DNA of 44,170 nt, from contig CALVIB010000008.1 of assembly GCA_944329375.1 (NCBI GenBank), positions 1 to 44,170 on the forward strand, given 5' to 3'. Source of the stretch: an uncultured Bacilli bacterium (lineage in GTDB: Bacteria > Bacillota_I > Bacilli_A > RF39 > UBA660). The notes below the pieces were generated by a model, which searched no databases, had not been told where the DNA came from, and saw only the letters and a list, made by a program, of their open reading frames with translations. Position numbers and translations under genes: made by a program. Numbering within the stretch: position 1 is the stretch's first letter; each line of letters opens with the position of its first letter. Below are positions 17,330-24,900 of this stretch, piece by piece.

Positions 17330-18403
17330 ATGAAAATCGAAAGAAAAATAATAATCGAACTATTAAAATATGAAAATAATAATAAAGTATTAGAATTAAT
17401 GAAATATAATCCAAATTGGATTGAAATATTAGGATTCTTAACGTACCATAGATTAGCAGGTTTAACTTATGAAAAAATTAAAAATTTAAATGTCAGAAAT
17501 TTTGATTATCCAGTATATCTTAATACGTATATGATAAATCAATCCCAAAAAATAAGAACTTATGAGCAAAATAAATGGATAAATATTATTTCTAATGAAT
17601 TAAATAAGGAAAATATCAAATATGTTTTTTTAAAAGGAGCCATTTTAAACAATGTATTATTTGAATATGGAAGTAGAGTTAGTAATGATATTGATATTTT
17701 AATTGAAAAAAAATCAATTCCAATAATTACAAATGTTTTAAATAAATTGGGATTCGTTCAAGGTAAATACAATTATAAAACCAAAACTATACGTAAATTT
17801 ACTAAAAAAGAAATTGAAGAAAGTGTTCTTACGAGGGGCGAAACTGCCCCATTTGTTAAAAAAACAAACATGCCAGAAATTGAAACAATAGATATAGATA
17901 TAAATTTTTCAATTGATTGGAAGCCAACTGATAATGAAATAGTAAATGATTTTTTAAATAATAGAATTTTAATTGTCAAAAATGACAATATACCAATTTT
18001 TTCTTTAAACCATTATCATAACTTTATAGAATTATGTATTCATTTATATAAAGATTGCTCATTAATAGATATAATCAAAAAGCGTAAGGTTTTAGATTTA
18101 TATAAGTTTGTTGATATTTATTATTACTTAAAAAAATATAAAATGGAAATAAACATGAATACTTTATATGAAATAATAAAAAAATATAAATTAAAAAAAT
18201 ATATATTTTTTGCTCTAAAATACGTAACAGAAATTTTCCCAGATATAAAAGAAGATGAACTAGAGAATTTACTTAAAAAAATCGAAAAAGACAATACTTT
18301 AAACACAATTTATAATCAATATAATCCAAGTATAAAAATGAAAACAAATGCAACAATCAATGACATTATATTTTCATATAATGTCATTGATAAATATAAG
18401 TAG
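17330..18403 (+). CDS. nucleotidyltransferase family protein (NTP_transf_5 type)
   Basis: A 357-aa putative nucleotidyltransferase. The catalytic-fold hallmark lies near residues 104-132: VFLKGAILNNVLFEYGSR followed by SNDIDILI, with the DxD metal pair; a third acidic site may be in ETIDIDINF. This matches the uncharacterised nucleotidyltransferases (PF14907-like) that occur beside HprK-like kinases in lasso-peptide and other peptide-modification clusters. The ATG at 17330 is chosen for AAGAAGGG upstream; a longer frame from 17237 would start before the promoter. It is followed 11 bases later by the kinase. No precursor peptide, cyclase or PqqD-like gene is seen nearby, so the substrate is unknown. 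Confidence 0.75.
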   Translation: MKIERKIIIELLKYENNNKVLELMKYNPNWIEILGFLTYHRLAGLTYEKIKNLNVRNFDYPVYLNTYMINQSQKIRTYEQNKWINIISNELNKENIKYVFLKGAILNNVLFEYGSRVSNDIDILIEKKSIPIITNVLNKLGFVQGKYNYKTKTIRKFTKKEIEESVLTRGETAPFVKKTNMPEIETIDIDINFSIDWKPTDNEIVNDFLNNRILIVKNDNIPIFSLNHYHNFIELCIHLYKDCSLIDIIKKRKVLDLYKFVDIYYYLKKYKMEINMNTLYEIIKKYKLKKYIFFALKYVTEIFPDIKEDELENLLKKIEKDNTLNTIYNQYNPSIKMKTNATINDIIFSYNVIDKYK

Positions 18404-18414
18404 GAGGAAAACGT

Positions 18415-19560
18415 ATGAATGACATTTTAAAAGAAATAGTTCAATATAATGATAAAAATGAAATAAATATTAATTTAAAAAATAGTAAATTATTTACTCA
18501 TATCAAATGTTACTCAACAATTTGTAAAACAAAATTAATTGAATTTTCTAACTCTTTTAATAAATTATTCGAAGCAAATCATAATAGCGAAAATATTTTG
18601 AATGCTACAATTATAGAAAATGAGGTTTTATTTGAAAGAGTAAACATTTTCTTTAATAACAGCCCATTAGAAGAAACAGATTCGATAAAAAAATTTAATA
18701 TAGCTACTATAACAACATCAAAGGCAAAATGTACAGAAGATAATAGATTTTATATATTAAAATGTTATGATTACTTTATATATATTTTTGACAAAAAAAA
18801 GAAATCATGTTACATGATAATCAAAAATAATATTAAAGCAATTACTATGGTTAATATATTACTCCTAACCCCCTATCTTATGTATGGTGAACTTTATGCT
18901 GTTCATGGAGGATTAGTAAGTAACGGAACATACAATATATTAATAAACAATTCAAGTTTAGGTGGTAAAACTACTTTTGCATTATTATTTGCATCTAATA
19001 ACTGGAATATAATAACTGAAGAAACAACATATATTACAAAAAATGGAAACATTCTTCCATATAATATTAGAAATTATTTTAATATTAGAGTAGGAACTTA
19101 TTTAACCTTTAAAGACTATTTTATAAAAAAAGGAATCTTAAATAATGAATTCCTTAAAATGGAAAATAAAACCAATGAAGAATTGTTTGATTATGGCAAA
19201 AAAAATCAATTTTCTATAGATTTTGATAAAATAGGACAAAATATAAAATTTACAAAAATGAAAATTACTCATTCAATAAAAGTTTCAATAGAAAAAAGAG
19301 ATGATATTCAAATTACAAAATGTTCACCAACTGAAAATGTAAATGCCTTTCTAGAGTTAAGTTTAGCACCTACTGTTTTACTCTTTCAAGAGTTGTTAAA
19401 TTACAATGAAATTAATAAAGAGAAAAGACAAGAAGAATTAAATAATATATTTAAAAATACAAAGAGTTTTATTTTAAAATCCAATTTTAATTATAAAGAA
19501 GAGTTTGCCTATATTATTAAAAATATAGAATGTAAAAAAAAAAAACAGAGTAATAAATGA
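18415..19560 (+). CDS. HPr kinase-like protein
   Basis: A 381-aa protein whose centre carries the HprK-type P-loop region: LYAVHGGLVSNG, then ILINNSSLGGKTTFALLFA (~175-193) and IITEETTYI. Only the C-terminal half of the Walker A is standard (GGKTT); the first glycine is Asn. The flanking sequence is unlike true HprK, with no HPr-type N-domain and no sign of a phosphotransferase operon. Related small kinases phosphorylate the C-terminus of lasso peptides. It forms a tight operon with the nucleotidyltransferase (AGGAGG upstream) and ends in a bidirectional terminator. I infer kinase activity on a peptide or protein; nothing shows the target. Confidence 0.7.
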   Translation: MNDILKEIVQYNDKNEININLKNSKLFTHIKCYSTICKTKLIEFSNSFNKLFEANHNSENILNATIIENEVLFERVNIFFNNSPLEETDSIKKFNIATITTSKAKCTEDNRFYILKCYDYFIYIFDKKKKSCYMIIKNNIKAITMVNILLLTPYLMYGELYAVHGGLVSNGTYNILINNSSLGGKTTFALLFASNNWNIITEETTYITKNGNILPYNIRNYFNIRVGTYLTFKDYFIKKGILNNEFLKMENKTNEELFDYGKKNQFSIDFDKIGQNIKFTKMKITHSIKVSIEKRDDIQITKCSPTENVNAFLELSLAPTVLLFQELLNYNEINKEKRQEELNNIFKNTKSFILKSNFNYKEEFAYIIKNIECKKKKQSNK

Positions 19561-19593
19561 TACTCACTACATCATTTAATCACCTGTTTTTTT
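19534..19593. terminator. bidirectional terminator between the HprK-like gene and trpS
   Basis: An A run ending AAAAAACAG (to 19548) pairs with CTGTTTTTT (from 19584), with an inner AATGAT/ATCATT pairing. Both stop codons lie in or next to it. Confidence 0.75.
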
Positions 19594-20740
19594 ATCTAAT
19601 TTTTTTTTCTGAATCAGAGCTATATGTTATAGGCTCAGAACCGTATTTAATACATTGGTCATTAATCAATTCTATATCATTTCTATAATCTAATCCAATA
19701 GCTCTTTTTACACGTTGTAAAGTTTCTGCGGCTATTTTTCTAGCTTTATCACTACCATCAAATAAAATTTGATATACCTCTGGTATATGTTGTTCATAAT
19801 AATGTCTTCTAGCACGAATTGGGGCTAAGGTATCTTCAATGACAAAATTTAAGAATTTTTTTACTTTCATATCACCTAAACCACCACGTTCATAATGTGC
19901 TTTTAATTCTTCCAAATTTTTATATTCTAATTTTCCTGTTTCTTTATTCATAAAATATTCTGCGAAGTGTTCATCTTTTGCAAAGGCAGATAAATAAATA
20001 AACACAGGATTATCTTTTGTATCACCTGGATCTGATACTTTCAAATGATTAGGATCAGTGTACATACTCATTACTTTCTTTCTTACTTCTTCTGGAGAAT
20101 CGGCTAAATAAATACAGTTTCCAATTGATTTACTCATTTTTGCTTGGCCATCAGTACCAGGAAGTCTTTGACAAACAACATTTTGTGGTAATACAGCTTG
20201 TGGCTCAACTAAAGTTTCACCATATAGCCTATTAAATGTTCTAACAATTTCCCTAGTCTGCTCAATCATTGGTAACTGGTCATCACCAACAGGAACTATA
20301 TTTGCATTAAAAGCTGTAATATCAGCCGCTTGACTAATTGGATATGTTAAAAATCCTACAGGAATTGAATTATCAAATCCTCTATATGTTATTTCTTGTT
20401 TGACAGTAGGATTTCTTTGAAGTCTTGCTAAAGTAACTAAATTCATATAATAAAATGTCAAATCGCTTAATTCAGGAACTTCAGATTGTAAAAATATAGT
20501 ACTTTTTGATGGATCAATTCCACAAGATAAATAATCCAAAGCAACTTCAATAACATTATCTTTTACTTTTTGAATATTTCCAGAATTATCAGTTGTTGCT
20601 TGAGCATCAGCAATTTCTATAAAAATTTGATCAAATTGACCAGAATTTTGCAACTGAACTCTTTGTGATAAAGAACCAACTAAATGTCCTAAATGTAATC
20701 TACCTGTTGGCCTGTCACCAGTTAATATAATATTTTCCAT
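19592..20740 (-). CDS. trpS: tryptophan--tRNA ligase
   Basis: A 382-aa class I aminoacyl-tRNA synthetase charging tRNA-Trp. GDRPTGRLHLGHLVGS (~7-22) holds the HIGH motif as HLGH. VGDDQLPMIEQTREI and LPGTDGQAKMSKSIGN hold the rest of the fold and the KMSKS loop. It is somewhat longer than many bacterial TrpRS (~330 aa), mainly through a C-terminal tail. AGGAGG precedes the ATG. Its promoter lies inside the end of the upstream HAD gene. No T-box is possible because only 36 bases separate the genes. Confidence 0.95.
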   Translation of the reverse strand: MENIILTGDRPTGRLHLGHLVGSLSQRVQLQNSGQFDQIFIEIADAQATTDNSGNIQKVKDNVIEVALDYLSCGIDPSKSTIFLQSEVPELSDLTFYYMNLVTLARLQRNPTVKQEITYRGFDNSIPVGFLTYPISQAADITAFNANIVPVGDDQLPMIEQTREIVRTFNRLYGETLVEPQAVLPQNVVCQRLPGTDGQAKMSKSIGNCIYLADSPEEVRKKVMSMYTDPNHLKVSDPGDTKDNPVFIYLSAFAKDEHFAEYFMNKETGKLEYKNLEELKAHYERGGLGDMKVKKFLNFVIEDTLAPIRARRHYYEQHIPEVYQILFDGSDKARKIAAETLQRVKRAIGLDYRNDIELINDQCIKYGSEPITYSSDSEKKIR

Positions 20741-20770
20741 ATTTTCCTCCTAAACATCATTTTCACGCAT

Positions 20771-20799
20771 ATACTATCATATATTATTTTTTTTGTCAA
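20771..20799 (-). promoter_or_regulatory. trpS promoter inside the 3' end of the HAD gene
   Basis: Minus strand: consensus TTGACA (20799-20794), 17-base spacer, TAGTAT (20776-20771). The -35 and spacer are the last codons of the upstream gene. Confidence 0.7.
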
Positions 20800-21568
20800 T
20801 TTCAACTAAAAAATTTGGTAAGTCATCTAACTTAACATATATATTAGCTAACTCCAACAACTCTTTTGGTGGGAGATTTTCTCCTGTTGCAATTTTATAT
20901 CCACAGTCTAATTTAAACATGTCAACATCATTTAAATCGTTTCCTATAATAATAATATCTTTTAAATCAACATTACAAATCTCAGCTAATTTCTTTACTC
21001 CAAATCCTTTATTTGTTCCTTTATTACAAATTGAATGAAATTCATTTTCAGATACAACAACATGAAAATCTTTTAACTCATCAATAGATTCATCTAATTC
21101 CAAACCTCTTGTAGTTATTCTACAAATATTATTCTTATCAATGTTATTTAAAAAATCAGTTATATTATCATAAATTTCCTCACTATAAAACCACGGCTGT
21201 GTTAAATTTTCGGTTAATTTTTTACTTCCCTTCAAAAATTTATATTTATGATTTTCTAAATCAACATAAGCTAAAAATTCATATGGCACATCATTTAATT
21301 TAGAAATTAATGCTTTAACTTTATCATAATCCATTTTATCATTATAAATTACTTTACCTTTTTTATCTACAATAACAGAACCATTTTCACAAATAAATGG
21401 TACTTTTAAATCTATATTTTTTAATGTTTCATAACCGCCTTGATAACCTTTTCCTGTACAAAAAGTACAATTATAATTTTTTAAATTGTTGAGTGTATCT
21501 AACAAATTATCATTATTAATTCCTTTGGTAGAAGCAATACCACTCATATCACAAATAATTAATTTCAT
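20777..21568 (-). CDS. Cof-type HAD hydrolase lacking the second motif I aspartate
   Basis: A 263-aa HAD-IIB protein with the usual C2 cap. Motif I reads ICDMSG where DxDG is expected: the nucleophile Asp7 is present but the general acid/base Asp is Ser. Motif II would be CTGKG (~36). Motifs III/IV are NKGFGVKKL and IIIGNDLNDVDMF. Members act on sugar phosphates or nucleotides. The altered acid/base residue suggests slow turnover, a phosphotransferase role or a different activity. It overlaps the TrpRS-like gene as ATGA, so the two are made together, and probably act together, though this is inference. Confidence 0.85.
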   Translation of the reverse strand: MKLIICDMSGIASTKGINNDNLLDTLNNLKNYNCTFCTGKGYQGGYETLKNIDLKVPFICENGSVIVDKKGKVIYNDKMDYDKVKALISKLNDVPYEFLAYVDLENHKYKFLKGSKKLTENLTQPWFYSEEIYDNITDFLNNIDKNNICRITTRGLELDESIDELKDFHVVVSENEFHSICNKGTNKGFGVKKLAEICNVDLKDIIIIGNDLNDVDMFKLDCGYKIATGENLPPKELLELANIYVKLDDLPNFLVEIDKKNNI

Positions 21569-22764
21569 TTAGTTTCCTCCACTTTAAATAATTCATTATA
21601 TGTATTGATTGGTTCATTATATTTAGATTCTTCCCATAAACATTTAAGTTTTATAAAAAAATCATAATATTTCTTTTTGTATTTTAGCCATTCATCATAA
21701 TTTCTATTTCTATTATTAAATGCTATAGTAGCATCATTAATAATATTAGCATTCCAATTTGAAGCCAGTGTAATCATTTGTAATATAACTTCTTCATTTC
21801 TAAAACCACATTCTACTATTTTTTTATAAATTTCTTCATTAGTGTCACCTAAATTAATTGATGAATCCTTAATACTTTTTGACATTTTCACATAAGGAAA
21901 TAAACCTTTTATAATTTTACCATATAAAGCACAAACAGTAGCTTCTGAATCTAATAAATTATTTACTCCACCTATTTTCTTTTTCATTCTATCTATACTT
22001 ACTTGTGCCAAATGTGGATACAAAAATTCTTCTAAACCTGCTGGAACTATAACACACTTTTTCTTATCTCTTATTAAAGGAAGCACAATATCAGCAACGG
22101 TATAACATTGACTCACCATTATAGAAAAATCATTACCTAAAATATTTAATCTTTTATACATTTTATCAGTTGCTTCACCTTTCGTGAAATCACTAGTTTT
22201 AAATACACTAGAAATAATAGAAAAAGTTCTTGAATGATCCAAAAAATTATCAGTTCTTATTTCTCCATTTTTTTCATTAAAACCTAGTTTTTTTATAAAT
22301 GTAATAAATTGTTTAGAATACAATGACAAAGAATCCAATGGCTTTTGTCGTGAATTCAATGCACTAAGTTCTGATATAACTATATGAGTGTATATACCAG
22401 TTTCTTTTTGCAATTCTAAAGTCTTAAAAATAGTTGATAATGTACCTGCTGTAGGTGCATTTGTTGGACCAAATCCAGTAACTATTGCGATATCCTTTAA
22501 ATCATAATTATTTACTTTTTCCACATTATCATAACAAATATATTTATTTTTTATTTCGCCTAATTTTCCATAACCTTTTATATTTATATTATTGAAATCG
22601 GTTTTATAATTGTTTTCTCGTATTATAGAATTTATTTCATTTAGTGAGTATTCTAAATCTTTTAAAGCATATTTATATTCACTAGCCACTTCATTTATAG
22701 TTTTTCCTTGTTTTTTTGCTATATCTTCTAATTCCTTTTTTGTTAAATCAAATTTAACATTCAT
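21565..22764 (-). CDS. TrpRS/TyrRS-like protein with degenerate HIGH motif
   Basis: A 399-aa class I synthetase-fold protein. After an N-terminal helical extension (~1-90) the Rossmann core starts with VTGFGPTNAPTAGTL. This aligns with GRGPS...HLGHL of archaeal/eukaryal-type TrpRS, but HxGH is TAGT. The KMSKS loop is intact as YVKMSKSIKDSSINLG. PAGLEEFLYPHL and NFLDHSRTFSII match catalytic-domain strands. With both HIGH histidines gone, normal adenylate formation is questionable. trpS proper is two genes downstream, so this is a paralogue. It could be a non-canonical amino-acid activator or a tRNA-binding regulator. GAGGTGG sets the start. Confidence 0.75.
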   Translation of the reverse strand: MNVKFDLTKKELEDIAKKQGKTINEVASEYKYALKDLEYSLNEINSIIRENNYKTDFNNINIKGYGKLGEIKNKYICYDNVEKVNNYDLKDIAIVTGFGPTNAPTAGTLSTIFKTLELQKETGIYTHIVISELSALNSRQKPLDSLSLYSKQFITFIKKLGFNEKNGEIRTDNFLDHSRTFSIISSVFKTSDFTKGEATDKMYKRLNILGNDFSIMVSQCYTVADIVLPLIRDKKKCVIVPAGLEEFLYPHLAQVSIDRMKKKIGGVNNLLDSEATVCALYGKIIKGLFPYVKMSKSIKDSSINLGDTNEEIYKKIVECGFRNEEVILQMITLASNWNANIINDATIAFNNRNRNYDEWLKYKKKYYDFFIKLKCLWEESKYNEPINTYNELFKVEETK

Positions 22765-22786
22765 ATTTCCACCTCTTTTTTATTAT

Positions 22787-22815
22787 ACTATATAATATTT
22801 CAAACAAACTATCAA
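22787..22815 (-). promoter_or_regulatory. promoter of the TrpRS-like/HAD pair
   Basis: Minus strand: TTGATA (22815-22810), 17-base spacer, TATAGT (22792-22787). It is immediately downstream of the rel stop. Confidence 0.55.
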
Positions 22816-22830
22816 TTTTATAGCTAAAAA

Positions 22831-24270
22831 CTATTTTTTATGAAACTCTCTAATTTTCTTTTTTGCATAACTCGTGTGTGCTTTATCTTGCCAAGCCTCT
22901 CTTGGACCAAATGACAAATCATCGGTCACAATTCTAACCCTATCTTTATTTTGAAGAATATAATCAATCGGTTCATATTCATCATTAATAAATACACCAA
23001 CCATAGTATTTCCAATATCAGTACCAAGTTTATAAGCGAAATCTATTGGCGTGGAACCTTTAGGTAATTCTACAATATCACCCCTAGTTGTATAAACATA
23101 AACCTTATCTGAAAATAATTCATTTTTTACCTGTTTAACAAATTGCTGATTATCTCCAAACATGGAATTTATTTCAATTAAAGAATTAAAAAATTGAAAT
23201 TTATCCTTTAAATCTTGTTGCATTATATCTCTAGCTTTACCTTTTTCTGCATCCCAGTATGCTGTAAGTCCAAATGAAGCAACTTTATCCATTTCAAATG
23301 TTCTAATTTGTGTTTGTACCAATCTATCACTTTCTCCAAATACCGTCGTATGTAATGACCTATACATATTAGTTTTTGGATTACATATATAATCTTTAAA
23401 TTTATCATTTATTGGATGATACTTTGAATGAATAAGTCCAAGGGTTTGATAACAATTAGCAATAGTATCTACCATAATTTTTAATGATAATAAATCATGT
23501 ATATCTGATAATTTATGGCCTTCACTTAAACGTTTATATATACCATATATATTTTTCGTTCTTACTTTTATTTCATTCGGAATACCTTTGTCACTTAACA
23601 AGTCATTAATTGTACCTAACATTTCTCTTAAACATTTGTCACTATCTTCTTCTATCTTTAATTTCTTTTCCTCAATTCTTTTATACATATCTGGTTTTAA
23701 ATATTGTAATGATAAATCTTCAAGTTCCGATTTGATTCTATAAGCACCTATATAATAAGCTAATGGTACAAATATTTCCATTGTTTCCAATGCATTTTCT
23801 TTTTGCTTAAACTCTGATTTAAATCCTAAAGTCCTCATGTTATGAAGCCTATCTGCAAGTTTAATAATAATAATTCTGACATCTTCAGTTATACTGGTAA
23901 TAATTTTTCTAGTATTTGCATAATTTTGATCTTGCTTTGATGAAAAATTCATTTTAGCAAGTTTGGTAACCCCATCAACTAAATTTGCGATATTTTGATT
24001 AAAATCATGAGCAATATCCTCTTTTGTAATTTTTGTATCTTCTAATGTATCATGTAAAAGCCCCGCACATACTGTATCTCTATCAGCATGTAGTTCTGCT
24101 AAAATATATGCCACATTTAATGGGTGGCTAATATATGGCTCCCCACTTTGCCTATACTGTCCTTTGTGTAAATCACTAGCATATTCATAAGCTCTTTTTA
24201 CAACTTCCACTTCCTCAGGGTTGTATTCTTTTAATATTTCAATTAAATCATTTAATTCAATATTTTTCAT
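22831..24270 (-). CDS. rel: RelA/SpoT-family (p)ppGpp synthetase/hydrolase, C-terminally short
   Basis: A 479-aa stringent-response enzyme. The HD hydrolase domain (~25-150) shows SHPLNVAYIL, GLLHDTLEDT and ADRLHNMRTL. The synthetase domain (~220-335) shows VRTKNIYGIYKRL, KFKDYICNPKTNMYRSLHTT and VQIRTFEMDKVASFGL. TGS (~385-445) shows VYVYTTRGDIVELPKGSTPIDFAYKLG. The protein stops about 35 residues after TGS, so the helical, zinc-finger and ACT/RRM regions of ordinary ~730-aa Rel are absent; these normally mediate ribosome sensing and autoinhibition. The 24270 ATG follows GGAGG. Transcription must cross a terminator-like hairpin at 24292-24325. Confidence 0.93.
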   Translation of the reverse strand: MKNIELNDLIEILKEYNPEEVEVVKRAYEYASDLHKGQYRQSGEPYISHPLNVAYILAELHADRDTVCAGLLHDTLEDTKITKEDIAHDFNQNIANLVDGVTKLAKMNFSSKQDQNYANTRKIITSITEDVRIIIIKLADRLHNMRTLGFKSEFKQKENALETMEIFVPLAYYIGAYRIKSELEDLSLQYLKPDMYKRIEEKKLKIEEDSDKCLREMLGTINDLLSDKGIPNEIKVRTKNIYGIYKRLSEGHKLSDIHDLLSLKIMVDTIANCYQTLGLIHSKYHPINDKFKDYICNPKTNMYRSLHTTVFGESDRLVQTQIRTFEMDKVASFGLTAYWDAEKGKARDIMQQDLKDKFQFFNSLIEINSMFGDNQQFVKQVKNELFSDKVYVYTTRGDIVELPKGSTPIDFAYKLGTDIGNTMVGVFINDEYEPIDYILQNKDRVRIVTDDLSFGPREAWQDKAHTSYAKKKIREFHKK

Positions 24271-24291
24271 ATAACACCTCCAACAAATTAC

Positions 24292-24325
24292 AAAAAAACA
24301 TGACACACTTTACGCTATGGTCATG
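24292..24325 (-). promoter_or_regulatory. terminator/attenuator hairpin in the rel leader
   Basis: On the minus strand CATGAC (24325-24320) pairs with GTCATG (24304-24299), extendable by three pairs past a bulge. Seven T residues (24298-24292) follow. It ends 21 bases before the rel start, with no room for another promoter after it. The stop codon of the upstream leader ORF lies in the loop. Confidence 0.6.
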
Positions 24326-24423
24326 CTTTCAAAGGAAACAAAAGACACAAAAGGAATTATATTTATATTATATAATAATTTACAAGAAAACCATTTGTTT
24401 AATATGTCTCTCATTTGTATCAT
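24310..24423 (-). CDS. putative 37-aa leader peptide upstream of rel
   Basis: An ATG at 24423, eight bases after GAGAGGG, opens a 37-codon frame ending in TAA at 24312-24310. The peptide starts MIQMRDILNKWF and has a hydrophobic middle (NIIPFVSFVSF); it matches no family I know. Its stop codon falls in the loop of the terminator-like hairpin, so a ribosome finishing it would cover the downstream arm. That is the geometry of translation-controlled attenuation. Support is the binding site, the position and the promoter in front. Confidence 0.5.
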   Translation of the reverse strand: MIQMRDILNKWFSCKLLYNINIIPFVSFVSFESMTIA

Positions 24424-24455
24424 ATTATTTACCCTCTCACAAAATATTTATAATT

Positions 24456-24485
24456 AAATTACTACATTATTAAATACCTTGTCAA
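24456..24485 (-). promoter_or_regulatory. candidate rel promoter
   Basis: Minus strand: perfect TTGACA (24485-24480), 18-base spacer, TAATTT (24461-24456). Transcription would begin just before the leader ORF's binding site. A weaker alternative lies closer to rel, around 24345-24380, also upstream of the hairpin. Confidence 0.6.
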
Positions 24486-24579
24486 CACTTTTTTTACATT
24501 TTTTACAATTTTTTGGTAATTTTAACATACAAAAAAATTACTTTAATACAAAAATAAACATGTTGCTTAACAAACAATA

Positions 24580-24666
24580 TTATAAGACTTCAAACTTACC
24601 CATCATACATAGAGTATAAAAGTATCCCTCATAACCAGCATCTATAACAACCTGTAAATTATTCAT
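24580..24666 (-). pseudogene. decayed remnant of an amidase gene 5' end
   Basis: A 28-aa frame begins [11 protein letters not shown], the exact first eleven residues of the amidase at 13240-14436. It then diverges: HGG becomes YEG, and the frame stops after FEVL. The similarity continues upstream of the ATG for about 55 bases, including TCACCC.TATTTTAAA and GTTACAAAA on the plus strand. The zinc-ligand His is lost and no further amidase domain follows. This is a truncated duplicate start region, not a working gene. The whole 24424-24900 stretch otherwise holds only the rel promoter and a hairpin. Confidence 0.75.
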
Positions 24667-24720
24667 AATTTCACCCTTATTTTAAAATATGTAAAAATAG
24701 GTATTCAGTTACAAAAAAAG
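24630..24720 (-). repeat. dispersed duplicate of amidase upstream and start region (other copy 14403-14490)
   Basis: About 90 bases here match the start and 5' flank of the LysM amidase gene, with scattered substitutions and a one-base gap. The conserved part covers the ribosome binding site and the upstream A+T-rich box. Confidence 0.7.
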
Positions 24721-24809
24721 ATGTATAAACACCTTTCTAAAGTTAAACATTATATACAAAAAATACTCTTAATCAAAATTTTTCAATGCAATATAAAATA
24801 ATCAAACTA

Positions 24810-24835
24810 AAACAATGGTTTAAAAGCCATTGTTT
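24810..24835 (-). terminator. terminator after the Nudix gene
   Basis: A perfect 9-bp stem (AAACAATGG with CCATTGTTT, 8-base loop) has T-rich tails on both strands. It sits 66 bases beyond the Nudix stop. Confidence 0.65.
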
Positions 24836-24900
24836 GTTTTTTTATAAAAAATCTTTAGAACTTACACATTTTTTCTTAACACACCCAATTAAGTGCTTTT

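Noticed and set aside
18415-19560. Calling the kinase-like gene hprK of carbon catabolite repression
   Set aside because: The N-domain and full Walker A of HprK are absent and no PTS or lgt-type neighbours are present.
20741-20776. T-box riboswitch for trpS
   Set aside because: Only 36 bases separate trpS from the upstream gene and the promoter lies within that gene, so there is no room for a leader.
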